A stretch of 64,000 nt of DNA from an uncultured Ulvibacter sp. (GTDB lineage Bacteria; Bacteroidota; Bacteroidia; Flavobacteriales; Flavobacteriaceae). This document shows, piece by piece, positions 1-9,254 of this stretch. The first letter of the stretch is position 1. Each line of letters starts with the position of its first letter. The position numbers and the translations under genes were made by a program. The stretch lies in assembly GCA_943789105.1 (NCBI GenBank), contig CALSSW010000001.1, positions 62,001 through 126,000 of the forward strand, written 5' to 3'. The notes below the pieces were generated by a model. The model saw only the letters and a list, made by a program, of their open reading frames with translations. It did no database searches and was not told the DNA's origin.

Positions 1-2649
1 CGTGCTTTTTTTCAAGGGTTTGACTTTGGTATAGAAAGCGGTAGTGTTGCAGAAGGGCTTGGTATTACGGATGCAGATACCGTTCCCCAGGATGTATTAA
101 ATGAGTTTAAGGTTATAAAACTTATTGATGGCTACAGAACACGCGGGCACCTGTTTACCAAAACAAACCCAGTTAGAGAGAGAAGAAAATACCAACCAAC
201 CTTAGGGCTTGAAAATTTTGGCCTACAAGAATCTGACCTTCAAACAGAATTTGAAGCAGGGTCCATTATAGGGCTTGGTAAAACAACCCTAGCAGTAATT
301 GTAAGTCATCTTGAGGCTATTTATTGTAATTCTATTGGAGTTGAGTATATGTACATACGCAACCCAGAAGAAATTAAATGGATACAAAATTGGATTAACA
401 CCAATGACAATGCTCCTACCTATTCTACCGAGCAACAAAAACACATACTAAAAAAATTAAATCAAGCACTTTCTTTTGAAACCTTTCTGCACTCAAAGTA
501 TGTAGGCCAGAAGCGTTTTTCTATAGAAGGAGTTGATGCGCTGATTCCAGGGCTTGATACCCTAATGGAAAGGGGAGCAGAAAAAGGTGTAGAACAATTT
601 GTGGTAGGAATGGCCCATAGAGGCCGTCTTAATGTCTTGACGAATATCTTCGGAAAATCTCCCGAGGATATATTTAGTGAGTTTGACTCTAAAGAATACG
701 ATGAGGCAGAACTCTTTGATGGAGATGTTAAGTACCACATGGGCTGGACAAGTTTTAGAAAAACAGATGGTGGTAAACAAGTACGTATGGACTTGGCACC
801 AAACCCTTCTCACCTGGAAGCAGTGAATGCTGTGGTTGGTGGTATTTCTAGAGCAAAAATAGACACAAAACTAAATGGAGATGCCTCCAAAATATTGCCT
901 ATTTTAATTCACGGTGATGCCGCAGTAGCCGGGCAGGGTGTTGTGTATGAATTTATTCAAATGGCGCAACTCGATGGCTACAAAACTGGAGGAACCATTC
1001 ATATTGTGGCAAACAATCAAGTTGGTTTTACCACCAACTATTTAGACGCGCGTTCTTCTACCTATTGTACAGATATTGCAAAAGTAACCTTGTCTCCGGT
1101 ATTGCATGTAAATGCTGATGATGTCGAGGCGGTTTGCCATGCCTTTAGCTTTGCGCTAGATTTTAGACTTGAGTTTGGGCGTGATGTATTTTTAGATATT
1201 TTAGGGTATAGAAAGTATGGACACAATGAGGGAGATGAACCCCGTTTTACCCAGCCTAAATTGTATAAGGCAATTGCAAAACATCAAAACCCTAGAGATA
1301 TTTACGCTGCAAAATTAGTCCAACAAAATTGTATTGATGCCGGATATGTAAAAAAACTAGAGCAACAATACAAAGACGAGCTCGAAGATGATCTGCAGGC
1401 GTCTCGAAAAAAAGACAAGACTGTTATTACCAAAATACTAGCCGATGATTGGGAAGGATATACCCTTGGCAGAAAGGAAGCTATCCTAGCTCCTACAGAC
1501 ACAACATTTGCTTTAAAAAACCTAGACAAACTAGCCGAGGGGATTACAAAATTACCTGCAGACAAAAATTTTATGCGTAAAATAGAGCGCATTATTGCAG
1601 ATAGAAATAAACAATATACCCAGCACAATAGCTTAGACTGGGCAATGGGAGAGCTGTTGGCTTATGCTTCTTTAATGGAAGAAGGGTTTGATGTTAGAAT
1701 CTCTGGTCAAGATGTAGAGCGCGGTACCTTCTCTCACAGGCATGCAGTTATAAAAACAGAAGAAGAAGGGGAGCGTATCAATCTTCATAACAAACTTGAT
1801 TTACAAGGTAAAATGCATATCTACAATTCACTACTCTCTGAGTACGCTGTTGTAGGTTTTGATTATGGCTATGCTATGGCAAGTCCTAAAACATTAACCA
1901 TTTGGGAAGCACAGTTTGGAGACTTCTCAAACGGAGCGCAAATTATGTTAGATCAATACATATCTGCAGCAGAAAGTAAGTGGAAAACACAAAACGGTCT
2001 TGTGATGTTGTTGCCTCATGGATATGAAGCGCAAGGATCTGAGCACTCAAGTGCGCGAATGGAGCGTTATTTGCAATTGTGTTCTCGTGATAATTTAATT
2101 TTGGCAGATGTTACCACCCCTGCAAACTTTTTTCACCTATTGCGCAGGCAAATGAAATGGAATTTCAGAAAACCACTGATTGTATTTACACCTAAGAGTT
2201 TGTTACGTCATCCTTTAGTGGTGTCTACAAAAGAAGAATTGGCCTCAGGAAGTTTCCAAGAAGTTATTGATGATCTCCAGGTAGCTAAAAAAAGTGTTAC
2301 TTCTTTAGTATTTTGTACAGGAAAGTTTTACTATGACCTTCTTGAGCGAAGAACACAAGACAAAAGAGAAGATATAGCCATAGTGCGCATAGAGCAGTTG
2401 TTTCCATTGCCAACAGAGCAGTTGGAGGCTATTATTGCTACATATATTAATGCCAAAGAATATGTTTGGGCACAAGAAGAGCCAAAAAACATGGGCGCTT
2501 GGGGATTCATGTTAATGAATTTTGATAGCGTACCCCTGCGCCTTGCCTCCAGAAGAGTGTATAGCTCTCCTGCAGCAGGAAGTAGTACACGCTCTAAGGC
2601 AAGACATAAAGAAGTAATTGACAGTGTTTTTCAAACACCAAAAAAATAA
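1..2649 (+). CDS. sucA: 2-oxoglutarate dehydrogenase E1 component (5' partial)
   Basis: Thiamine-diphosphate E1 subunit of the 2-oxoglutarate dehydrogenase complex (TCA cycle), which decarboxylates 2-oxoglutarate and succinylates the lipoyl arm of SucB. The frame is open from base 1 with no start, so the gene enters from the left edge; the first residues (RAFFQGFDFG) match the conserved N-terminal part of the family, and I infer only about 40 residues are missing. 882 codons are visible. The ThDP/Mg region GDAAVAGQG lies near visible residue 305 and NNQVGF near 338; the transketolase-like pyrimidine domain and the C-terminal domain follow to the stop. sucB starts 107 bp downstream on the same strand. 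An in-frame ATG at 349 is internal, not the start. Confidence 0.97.
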   Translation, partial: RAFFQGFDFGIESGSVAEGLGITDADTVPQDVLNEFKVIKLIDGYRTRGHLFTKTNPVRERRKYQPTLGLENFGLQESDLQTEFEAGSIIGLGKTTLAVIVSHLEAIYCNSIGVEYMYIRNPEEIKWIQNWINTNDNAPTYSTEQQKHILKKLNQALSFETFLHSKYVGQKRFSIEGVDALIPGLDTLMERGAEKGVEQFVVGMAHRGRLNVLTNIFGKSPEDIFSEFDSKEYDEAELFDGDVKYHMGWTSFRKTDGGKQVRMDLAPNPSHLEAVNAVVGGISRAKIDTKLNGDASKILPILIHGDAAVAGQGVVYEFIQMAQLDGYKTGGTIHIVANNQVGFTTNYLDARSSTYCTDIAKVTLSPVLHVNADDVEAVCHAFSFALDFRLEFGRDVFLDILGYRKYGHNEGDEPRFTQPKLYKAIAKHQNPRDIYAAKLVQQNCIDAGYVKKLEQQYKDELEDDLQASRKKDKTVITKILADDWEGYTLGRKEAILAPTDTTFALKNLDKLAEGITKLPADKNFMRKIERIIADRNKQYTQHNSLDWAMGELLAYASLMEEGFDVRISGQDVERGTFSHRHAVIKTEEEGERINLHNKLDLQGKMHIYNSLLSEYAVVGFDYGYAMASPKTLTIWEAQFGDFSNGAQIMLDQYISAAESKWKTQNGLVMLLPHGYEAQGSEHSSARMERYLQLCSRDNLILADVTTPANFFHLLRRQMKWNFRKPLIVFTPKSLLRHPLVVSTKEELASGSFQEVIDDLQVAKKSVTSLVFCTGKFYYDLLERRTQDKREDIAIVRIEQLFPLPTEQLEAIIATYINAKEYVWAQEEPKNMGAWGFMLMNFDSVPLRLASRRVYSSPAAGSSTRSKARHKEVIDSVFQTPKK

Positions 2650-2756
2650 GCCATTGCCAAGAAAAAATTAGCATTAATTTTTCTGAACTTTGAGTATATT
2701 AAAACAGAATTAAGTATTAAAATTTTGGCGCGAGTCGAAACCATAACAGACATACT

Positions 2757-3971
2757 ATGTTAGAAATGAAAGTTCCTTCACCGGGAGAATCTATTACCGA
2801 AGTAGAAATAGCTCAATGGCTAGTTCAAGACGGAGATTATGTAGAGAAAGATCAAGCAATTGCTGAGGTTGATAGTGACAAGGCAACACTAGAACTTCCA
2901 GCAGAGGCAAGTGGTGTCATTACTTTAAAAGCAGAAGAAGGTGATGCGGTTGCCGTTGGAGCTGTAGTTTGTTTAATTGACACAACTGCTGCTAGGCCAG
3001 AAGGTACTTCAGCCACTACAGATTCTCCAAGTAAAGAGAAACAGCCTGCAAAAGCTACTGCAATACAAACACCACCGACCACAAAAGAGTCTTATGCGAC
3101 AGGCACTCCATCTCCTGCGGCTAAAAAGATTTTGGATGAAAAATCAATTACATCCACAAGTGTTTCTGGAACGGGAAGAGATGGTCGTATTACAAAGCAT
3201 GATGCTCTCAATGCAGTTCCATCTATGGGATCTGTTGGTTCTAAAATTAGAGGTGAGTCTAGAACAAAACTTTCTATGTTGCGCAGAAAAGTAGCAGAAC
3301 GTTTGGTGGAGGCTAAAAACACAACGGCTATGCTGACCACCTTTAATGAGGTTGATATGGGGCCAATATTTGCCCTTAGAAAAGAGTACAAAGAAACCTT
3401 TAAAGCAAAACATGGTGTTGGCCTAGGGTTTATGTCTTTCTTTACACTTGCAGTGGTTCGTGCCTTAGAATTATATCCATCTGTAAACAGTATGATTGAT
3501 GGTAAGGAAATGCTTACCTATGATTATAAAGACATCTCTATAGCCGTATCTGGCCCAAAAGGGCTGATGGTGCCTGTGATAAGAAACGCAGAAAATTTAA
3601 CCTTTAGAGGTGTTGAGGCTGAAGTGAAAAGACTGGCAATTCGTGCTCGTGATGGGCAAATTACCGTAGATGAAATGACAGGCGGAACATTTACCATTTC
3701 TAATGGAGGTGTTTTTGGAAGCATGCTTTCTACTCCTATTATTAACCCTCCGCAATCTGGTATTTTAGGAATGCACAATATCGTAGAGCGTCCTGTGGTT
3801 AAAGAAGGAGCTGTTGTTATTGCTCCTATTATGTATGTAGCACTTAGTTATGACCACCGCATTATAGACGGTAAAGAATCTGTAGGTTTCTTGGTAGCTG
3901 TTAAAGAGGCCCTTGAAAACCCAACAGAGTTATTGATGCACTCAGATGTTGAAAAAGCCCTAGAGCTTTAA
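2757..3971 (+). CDS. sucB: Dihydrolipoyllysine-residue succinyltransferase (2-oxoglutarate dehydrogenase E2)
   Basis: E2 core of the 2-oxoglutarate dehydrogenase complex; transfers succinyl from lipoamide to CoA. It has 404 residues, the usual size. One lipoyl domain (residues 1-80) carries the lipoylation motif DSDKATLE with Lys42. An Ala/Pro/Thr-rich linker is followed by a peripheral E3-binding domain at about 115-155 ([18 protein letters not shown]). The catalytic acyltransferase domain runs from about 170 to the end, with the CoA-transferase signature HRIIDG (His367, Asp371). It lies downstream of sucA, and a strong hairpin terminator follows. The E3 subunit is not in the window. Confidence 0.97.
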   Translation: MLEMKVPSPGESITEVEIAQWLVQDGDYVEKDQAIAEVDSDKATLELPAEASGVITLKAEEGDAVAVGAVVCLIDTTAARPEGTSATTDSPSKEKQPAKATAIQTPPTTKESYATGTPSPAAKKILDEKSITSTSVSGTGRDGRITKHDALNAVPSMGSVGSKIRGESRTKLSMLRRKVAERLVEAKNTTAMLTTFNEVDMGPIFALRKEYKETFKAKHGVGLGFMSFFTLAVVRALELYPSVNSMIDGKEMLTYDYKDISIAVSGPKGLMVPVIRNAENLTFRGVEAEVKRLAIRARDGQITVDEMTGGTFTISNGGVFGSMLSTPIINPPQSGILGMHNIVERPVVKEGAVVIAPIMYVALSYDHRIIDGKESVGFLVAVKEALENPTELLMHSDVEKALEL

Positions 3972-3985
3972 CATAAAACATTCTA

Positions 3986-4025
3986 AATAAATAAGGCTCA
4001 TACAATGTATGGGCCTTATTTATAT
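3986..4025 (+). terminator. Intrinsic terminator of sucAB
   Basis: An AT-flanked inverted repeat, AATAAGGCtCATAC / GTATGgGCCTTATT, lies 15 bp after the sucB stop. It can also serve the convergent gene at 4058 because the arms are A/T-rich on both sides. Confidence 0.75.
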
Positions 4026-4057
4026 ACTAAGCTGTTGATACAGGTATTTAAAACAAC

Positions 4058-4492
4058 TTATTTGAGATACATGCAATTGCGGCCATAGTCTATTACGGCG
4101 CTGTGTTTTTTTAAATAATCTGCCCCTAGAATGCCGTGAACTATTGTAGGATCTACCTTAGAGATCGCTTTTTTAACATGAGACAAATCAAACAATACAA
4201 AAGAGATGTTTTTTGTGAGACACCCCTCTAGTTCCAGAACATTGTTTAAGGCAAGTGCTGTTTTCATGTTTGAGTCTCCGGCGCCGGCTGCAATTACATC
4301 ACTTTTTTTTTGGGTAAGATTAAAAATGTCAGCATGTTCAAACCCAATACAGCTTGATGAGGCCCCAGTATCTATAATAAAAACACCTTTTTTTTTATTT
4401 AGTTTGACCCGGCAGGTATAATGGCCGGTGGTCATTTTACGTAATACAATTCTTTGAAAACCTTTCGCTTCTAATAAATTTCTTAACTGCAC
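4058..4492 (-). CDS. Retropepsin-like aspartic protease (clan AA)
   Basis: A 144-residue single-domain aspartyl protease of the retropepsin-like bacterial families. The catalytic DTG with following Ala-Ser-Ser lies at about residues 41-46 (FIIDTGASS), and a second glycine-rich segment (HGILGADYL) lies near 120-128, as in the flap/second-psi-loop region of the fold. Such enzymes act as dimers, each subunit giving one Asp. No signal peptide is visible, so it is probably cytoplasmic. The frame opens at a GTG (4492), 14 bp downstream of a perfect -7 box; the first ATG is internal at about codon 20, just before the DTG strand, so I favour GTG. Divergent from tatD. The physiological substrate is unknown. 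Confidence 0.8.
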   Translation of the reverse strand: MQLRNLLEAKGFQRIVLRKMTTGHYTCRVKLNKKKGVFIIDTGASSSCIGFEHADIFNLTQKKSDVIAAGAGDSNMKTALALNNVLELEGCLTKNISFVLFDLSHVKKAISKVDPTIVHGILGADYLKKHSAVIDYGRNCMYLK

Positions 4493-4505
4493 GGTATTTT
4501 TTTAA

Positions 4506-4513
4506 CAAATATA
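4506..4513 (-). promoter_or_regulatory. -7 promoter box for the retropepsin-like gene
   Basis: TATATTTG read on the minus strand is a perfect match to the Bacteroidota -7 consensus TAnnTTTG, 14 bp before the GTG start. No clear -33 TTG was found. Confidence 0.5.
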
Positions 4514-4527
4514 GCAAACAAAATAGC

Positions 4528-4535
4528 TAGCTTTG
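4528..4535 (+). promoter_or_regulatory. -7 promoter box for tatD
   Basis: TAGCTTTG matches TAnnTTTG and lies 5 bp before the tatD ATG. Transcription would start at or within a few bases of the start codon, implying a leaderless or nearly leaderless mRNA. Confidence 0.5.
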
Positions 4536-4540
4536 CAATC

Positions 4541-5305
4541 ATGTTAACAGACACACATACACACTTATACAGCGAGGCCTTTGATCTGGATAGAGACACT
4601 GTTATGCAACAGGCAAAGGATAGTGGAGTTTCACGGTTTTTTATTCCTGCTATAGATTCAAGCTATGCACAAGCCATGTATGATTTAGAAGCTTCGTATC
4701 CAGATTGTGTACATTTAATGATGGGGTTGCACCCAACATCTGTGAAGGAAAATTATAAAGAAGAATTAGCTTTTGTTACAAAAGCTCTTGAAGCGCGAAG
4801 TTTTGTTGCCATTGGTGAGATCGGTATTGATTTGTATTGGGATACCAGTACCTTAGCAATACAAAGAGAAGCTTTTGTTTTTCAAATCAGGTTAGCCAAA
4901 AAGTATAAATTACCTATAGTTATTCATTGCAGAGATGCCTTTGACCAAGTTTTTGAAGTATTAGAGCAAGAAAAAGGCGATGATTTGTTTGGGATATTTC
5001 ATTGCTTTACCGGCAGCTTGGCCCAAGCAAAACAGGCAATTGGATATAACATGAAACTGGGCATTGGTGGAGTTATCACCTTTAAAAACGGTAAGATTGA
5101 TCAGTTTCTCAATCAAATTGACATAAAACACATTGTTTTAGAAACAGATGCGCCGTATCTTTCACCTGTCCCTTATAGAGGCAAAAGAAACCAAAGCAGT
5201 TACCTATCTTTGATTGCCAGTAAAGTTAGTGCCTTGTATGATATTTCTGAAGCACAAGTAGCAGCAATAACCACAGCAAATGCGGCTGCAATATTTAAGA
5301 TTTAA
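4541..5305 (+). CDS. tatD: TatD family metal-dependent hydrolase (DNase)
   Basis: A 254-residue TIM-barrel amidohydrolase-like enzyme of the TatD/YcfH family; members are metal-dependent 3'-5' exonucleases. Metal-ligand motifs are all present: DTHTHL (residues 3-8), GEIGID around 100, HCRDAF around 130, HCFTGS around 153, and ETDAPYLSP near 208. It lies 15 bp before the asparaginase gene on the same strand, so the two are probably co-transcribed. Cytoplasmic; no signal sequence. Confidence 0.93.
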   Translation: MLTDTHTHLYSEAFDLDRDTVMQQAKDSGVSRFFIPAIDSSYAQAMYDLEASYPDCVHLMMGLHPTSVKENYKEELAFVTKALEARSFVAIGEIGIDLYWDTSTLAIQREAFVFQIRLAKKYKLPIVIHCRDAFDQVFEVLEQEKGDDLFGIFHCFTGSLAQAKQAIGYNMKLGIGGVITFKNGKIDQFLNQIDIKHIVLETDAPYLSPVPYRGKRNQSSYLSLIASKVSALYDISEAQVAAITTANAAAIFKI

Positions 5306-5320
5306 AACACCTATTATATT

Positions 5321-6349
5321 ATGACTACCCAAAAAAGCACCATTTTATTAATCTATACCGGCGGTACCATTGGTATGATAAAAGATTCTGAAACAGGTAG
5401 TCTTAAAAGTTTCAATTTTAATGACTTGCTCAAACACATACCTGAGCTTAATTTGTTGGATTGTTCCATAGCCACTCACAGCTTTGAGGCGCCCATAGAT
5501 AGCTCAAATATGGCCCCTGTATATTGGGAACAATTAGTAAGCATTATTGAAAACCAGTATGATCATTTTGATGGTTTTGTAGTCTTGCATGGCAGTGATA
5601 CTATGTCTTACACTGCCTCTGCAGTAAGTTTTATGTTAGAGAACCTGGCTAAGCCAGTTATTTTTACTGGATCTCAACTACCTATTGGAGATTTACGCAC
5701 TGATGCAAAAGAAAACTTGATTACTTCCATTCAGTTAGCGGCTTTAAAACAAGATAATACCTCTGTTATTAAAGAGGTTGGTCTGTATTTTGAATATAAA
5801 TTGTACAGAGCCAACCGTACCACTAAGATTAACGCAGAGCATTTTGAAGCTTTTGCCTCTTTAAATTATCCTGCATTGGCTCAAAGTGGTGTAAACCTCT
5901 CTATAGATTATAACGCCTTACTTATACCCGAGGATAAACCTTTGTTGGTCCATAAAGCATTGGAGTCAAAAATACTGCTGGTTAAAATGTTTCCAGGAAT
6001 TACCCAGCAAATGGTAACCCATCTATTTAATGTAGATATGTTTAAGGGGCTTGTTATAGAAACCTATGGTAGCGGAAATCTTACAACCCAAGGTTGGTTT
6101 ATTGCTGCCTTAAAAAAAGTTGTTGACTCTGGGGTTCCCGTTGTTAATGTAACCCAGTGCTCTGGGGGAAGTGTTGAAATGGGCCTTTATGAAACTAGTG
6201 CCGAACTAAAAAACATGGGTGTAATAAGTGGCAAGGATATCACAACGGAGGCAGCACTTACAAAATTAATGTATTTGCTTGCCCTGGAGGATCCTCGAAA
6301 AGACTTTAAAACCATCTTTGAGACTCCCCTAAGAGGAGAAATGAGTTAA
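5321..6349 (+). CDS. ansA: Type I (cytoplasmic) L-asparaginase
   Basis: A 342-residue asparaginase of the AnsA type that hydrolyses L-asparagine to aspartate and ammonia. The N-terminal catalytic Thr motif is YTGGTIGM (residues 12-19) and the second Thr lies in HGSDTMSYTAS at about 90-100; VTQCSGG and the small C-terminal domain follow. No signal peptide, so type I rather than the periplasmic type II. It forms a likely operon with tatD and ends about 60 bp before tRNA-Ser. Confidence 0.92.
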   Translation: MTTQKSTILLIYTGGTIGMIKDSETGSLKSFNFNDLLKHIPELNLLDCSIATHSFEAPIDSSNMAPVYWEQLVSIIENQYDHFDGFVVLHGSDTMSYTASAVSFMLENLAKPVIFTGSQLPIGDLRTDAKENLITSIQLAALKQDNTSVIKEVGLYFEYKLYRANRTTKINAEHFEAFASLNYPALAQSGVNLSIDYNALLIPEDKPLLVHKALESKILLVKMFPGITQQMVTHLFNVDMFKGLVIETYGSGNLTTQGWFIAALKKVVDSGVPVVNVTQCSGGSVEMGLYETSAELKNMGVISGKDITTEAALTKLMYLLALEDPRKDFKTIFETPLRGEMS

Positions 6350-6408
6350 TATTTCAATTAAATTGTGCCTTGTGAAATATAAAAAATTGTTTCTTTGCAC
6401 AAAAAAAT

Positions 6409-6493
6409 AGAGAGGTGGCCGAGTGGCTTAAGGCGCACGCTTGGAAAGCGTGTATACGGTAACGTATCGAGGGTTCGAATCCCTTCCTCTCTG
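6409..6493 (+). tRNA. tRNA-Ser (GGA)
   Basis: An 85-nt cloverleaf. The acceptor arms AGAGAGG (6409-6415) and CCTCTCT (6486-6492) pair perfectly and G6493 is the discriminator. The anticodon stem CACGC/GCGTG encloses loop TTGGAAA with anticodon GGA at 6443-6445. A long variable arm (TATACGGTAACGTATC) marks it as a class II serine tRNA, and the T loop GGTTCGAATCC is canonical. The 3' CCA is not encoded and must be added after transcription. Confidence 0.97.
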
Positions 6494-6827
6494 CAAGGTT
6501 ATATCTAATAATGTCGATGTATTTTTAAGATTCGCTAAGGCCTTTTTGCTTTTTTAAAAGCCTTTGTTGTTTATACTAATATAGACAAGGGTTTAAAAAA
6601 GAGGTTTATCTTAATTATTGGTACAGAAATTGATGTTGTTTGCATAGAATAGTACACCTTGTATTTTAGTAAATAGTTAGTAATTAGAGCAAATGAAAAG
6701 CTAAGGCTTACTAATCAAGATAAAATACAATTGCAACCTTAAAATTCTTGTTTTTTACACAATAATTTTTATATCTTTAAAACCTAAATTTAGCTAAAAA
6801 TTAAAATTAAACTTTAAGTCTATACCA
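6494..6827. other. 334-bp gene-free region between tRNA-Ser and exbB
   Basis: AT-rich with no credible ORF on either strand. It has a weak imperfect hairpin (TAAGGC ... GCCTT, about 6536-6564) that may end the tRNA transcript, and the exbB promoter near its 3' end. Nothing else was recognised. Confidence 0.5.
6748..6779 (+). promoter_or_regulatory. Bacteroidota-type promoter of the exb operon
   Basis: -33 TTG at 6748-6750 and -7 TATCTTTA at 6772-6779 (one mismatch to TAnnTTTG) are separated by 21 bp, inside the 17-23 bp range known for Flavobacterium promoters. The exbB ATG follows 48 bp downstream. Confidence 0.5.
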
Positions 6828-7616
6828 ATGAAAAAATTATTTTCTATTATGGCAATTGCCGCACTTGTTTTTGCGGGATCTTTAACAGCAAACGCTGCAG
6901 CGCCAACAACTTCAACCTCACTGACAGCAGCATCTGCCGTAACTCTTGTGCAAGATGATGCAGCCCAGGAGGTAGATAGCAGAACATGGCACCAGAAACT
7001 AAAAGAACGTTTCATTCAAGGGGGTCCTGGTTTTATGGGTATTGTACTCGTATGTTTAATATTGGGTCTTGCTATGGCAATTGAAAGAATTATATTTCTA
7101 AACCTTTCTACTACAGACACTCAAAAATTAGCTGAGGGTGTAGAAGAGGCGCTTAAAAGTGGTGGTGTAGAAGCTGCAAAAGAAGTGTGTAGAAACACTA
7201 AAGGACCTGTGGCATCTATCTATTATCAAGGATTAGAGCGTGCAGACGAGAGTATTGAAGCTGCAGAGAAAGCGGTTGTAGCTTATGGAGGTGTACAGAT
7301 GGGACAACTAGAGAAGAATGTTTCTTGGGTTTCACTGTTTATCGCATTGGCTCCTATGCTTGGTTTCATGGGTACTGTAATTGGTATGATTACAGCCTTT
7401 GATAAAATTGAAGCAGCTGGAGACATGAATCCTTCACTTGTAGCAGGTGGTATTAAAGTAGCCCTACTAACAACAGTATTTGGACTTGTTGTAGCAATTA
7501 TTCTTCAAATATTTTACAATTACATTATTGCAAAAATTGACAGTATTGTAAACTCTATGGAAGACGCGTCAATTACACTAATTGATATGTTGATTGACTA
7601 CAAAAACAAAAAATAA
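6828..7616 (+). CDS. exbB: ExbB/TolQ/MotA family proton-channel protein
   Basis: A 262-residue inner-membrane channel subunit that, with ExbD, couples the proton motive force to TonB (or Tol). The N-terminal hydrophobic stretch ending in ANA (residues 1-25) looks like a signal peptide or extra membrane segment. A membrane helix follows at about 65-90 and the paired MotA/TolQ/ExbB helices at about 165-240, including the conserved APMLGFMGTVIGM turn. It is the first gene of a four-gene operon (spacings 19, 1 and 14 bp). The two ExbD genes downstream favour an ExbBD rather than a flagellar MotA role. Confidence 0.93.
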   Translation: MKKLFSIMAIAALVFAGSLTANAAAPTTSTSLTAASAVTLVQDDAAQEVDSRTWHQKLKERFIQGGPGFMGIVLVCLILGLAMAIERIIFLNLSTTDTQKLAEGVEEALKSGGVEAAKEVCRNTKGPVASIYYQGLERADESIEAAEKAVVAYGGVQMGQLEKNVSWVSLFIALAPMLGFMGTVIGMITAFDKIEAAGDMNPSLVAGGIKVALLTTVFGLVVAIILQIFYNYIIAKIDSIVNSMEDASITLIDMLIDYKNKK

Positions 7617-7635
7617 TCTTTAAAAGAACCAAACA

Positions 7636-8067
7636 ATGGGTTTACATAAAATTTCTAAAATAGTAGCTTTAGTTCTTGGCGTGGCTGGTGTCCTTTTATG
7701 GGGGATGTTGATGATAAAAGGAGATAAAGCTGTAATAGCTAGTGGGGGAGAGGGTCTAGATTCTTTTCTTTATGTAGCGTATTTAACTTTTGCACTATTA
7801 CTCATAACTGTTGTAGTTTTTGTTGTTAAAGGTATACTAGGGGGTGATGTTAAAAAGACACTTATGTCTGTGGGTTCATTTTTGCTCATATTTGTTATTT
7901 CTTATGTAATGGCCGATGGAGTAGAATCCTTCACTAAAGACGGAGAGTTAGTAACAGCTCAAGCCTCAAGATATATAGGTGCCGGGCTCTACACCTTTTA
8001 CATTTTGTCTGTGGTAGCAGTTGTTGCAATGGCATTTAGTGGAGTAAAAAAATTAACAAAACGATAG
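7636..8067 (+). CDS. Small integral membrane protein of the exb operon, function unknown
   Basis: A 143-residue protein with four predicted membrane helices, at about 8-28, 48-68, 77-95 and 115-135, and a short soluble loop. No catalytic motif or named domain was recognised. It sits between exbB and exbD with a single base between its stop and the next ATG, so it is translated together with the ExbB/ExbD complex. Its place in the operon suggests an accessory subunit of that proton channel, but this is inference. Confidence 0.75.
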   Translation: MGLHKISKIVALVLGVAGVLLWGMLMIKGDKAVIASGGEGLDSFLYVAYLTFALLLITVVVFVVKGILGGDVKKTLMSVGSFLLIFVISYVMADGVESFTKDGELVTAQASRYIGAGLYTFYILSVVAVVAMAFSGVKKLTKR

Positions 8068-8068
8068 T

Positions 8069-8671
8069 ATGGGAAGAAGAGCAACACCAGAGGTGAATGC
8101 TGGTTCTATGGCAGATATTGCATTTCTATTGCTTATCTTTTTTCTGGTAACAACTACCATAGAAAAAGACAAAGGGATTGCACGTCAATTACCGCCAAAA
8201 CAAGACGAACAACCTCCAGTAGATATTAAAGAAAAGAACATTTTTGTTGTTACTGTAAATAAAGAAGATCAAATTCTTGCAGACAACGAGCTAATGGACA
8301 TTCAAGATATTAGACAAGCGGCTATTTCTTTTTTAGATAATGGTGGAGATGGTTCTTGTAACTACTGTAAAGGCGAAAAAGATCCTACCTCCTCAGACAA
8401 TCCAGAGAAAGCTATTATCACGGTAAAGAGTGATAGAGAGACATCTTACAAGACCTATATTCAGGTTCAAAATGAACTCGTAGCTGCATATAACTTCTTG
8501 CGAAACAGAGAATCTGAGCGTTTGTTTGGTTTTGAGTTTACGAAAGTAAAAAGCGCTATAGCAACTGGTGACTTTAAAGGTAATGAAGAAAGAGCTCAAG
8601 CAAAACTAAAAGAAATTCAAGCGCTTTTTCCGATGAAATTATCTGAAGCAGAAGCAAAAAAATCTCAATAA
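8069..8671 (+). CDS. exbD: ExbD family biopolymer transport protein (first copy)
   Basis: A 200-residue ExbD/TolR protein: a short cytoplasmic N-terminus (PEVNAGSMADIAF), one membrane helix at about 16-34 containing the proton-relay Asp of MADIAF, and a periplasmic domain. It is longer than E. coli ExbD (about 141 residues), owing to a periplasmic insertion with a CNYC motif near residues 97-100 and a charged C-terminal tail. Likely partner of ExbB upstream and the second ExbD downstream. The role of the two cysteines is unknown. Confidence 0.92.
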   Translation: MGRRATPEVNAGSMADIAFLLLIFFLVTTTIEKDKGIARQLPPKQDEQPPVDIKEKNIFVVTVNKEDQILADNELMDIQDIRQAAISFLDNGGDGSCNYCKGEKDPTSSDNPEKAIITVKSDRETSYKTYIQVQNELVAAYNFLRNRESERLFGFEFTKVKSAIATGDFKGNEERAQAKLKEIQALFPMKLSEAEAKKSQ

Positions 8672-8685
8672 TAAAAAACAGTTTT

Positions 8686-9159
8686 ATGTCTAAGTTTAAT
8701 AAGAAAAAAGGCGGAGAATTGCCTGCAGTAAATACAGCATCCCTTCCAGATATTGTATTTATGTTATTGTTTTTCTTTATGGTTGTTACTGTATTGAGAA
8801 AAGATAATATGCTGGTGCAACAAAAACTACCTAAGGCAGATCAAGTTGAAAAACTAAAGAAAGACCGTTCTGTTTTTATTTATGCTGGAAAACCAAGTTC
8901 TCGATATAAAGAAAAATTTGGTACCGAAGGGAAAATACAAATAGGAGATAAGTATACAGATATTAATTCTCTAGAATTTGCTTTATCTGAGGCAAGAACC
9001 AAATTAATACCGGAACTTCAAGGGAAGGTTGTTGTTGGTTTAAAGGTCGATGAGCAAACCAACGTTGGGTTGCTTCAAGATGTAAAAGAAAAACTACGAG
9101 ATCTAAATATGGTTAAAATTATTTACATCACCGCACCAGGTAACGACGTGCAACAGTAA
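8686..9159 (+). CDS. ExbD family biopolymer transport protein (second copy)
   Basis: A 157-residue ExbD/TolR paralogue. The N-terminus PAVNTASLPDIVF places the relay Asp at the start of the single membrane helix (about 20-40), and a periplasmic domain follows. It is 14 bp after the first exbD and is the last gene before a strong terminator. Two ExbD paralogues with one ExbB is a recurrent arrangement in Bacteroidota, so a mixed channel complex is likely. Confidence 0.92.
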   Translation: MSKFNKKKGGELPAVNTASLPDIVFMLLFFFMVVTVLRKDNMLVQQKLPKADQVEKLKKDRSVFIYAGKPSSRYKEKFGTEGKIQIGDKYTDINSLEFALSEARTKLIPELQGKVVVGLKVDEQTNVGLLQDVKEKLRDLNMVKIIYITAPGNDVQQ

Positions 9160-9179
9160 CTAATTATCACAATACTAGT

Positions 9180-9219
9180 ATAAACGCCTTTTCTAAAAAT
9201 AGAATAGGCGTTTTTTTAT
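9180..9219 (+). terminator. Intrinsic terminator of the exb operon
   Basis: AAACGCC TTTTCTAAAAATAGAATA GGCGTTT followed by a run of T's, about 20 bp after the second exbD stop. Confidence 0.75.
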
Positions 9220-9254
9220 TTTAAAGGCTTCTAAAATTCGATTATATTTAGCCT

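Noticed and set aside
6536-6564. Hairpin TAAGGC ... GCCTT as a regulatory RNA
   Set aside because: The stem is short and imperfect and nearby bases show no other structure; at best a weak terminator.
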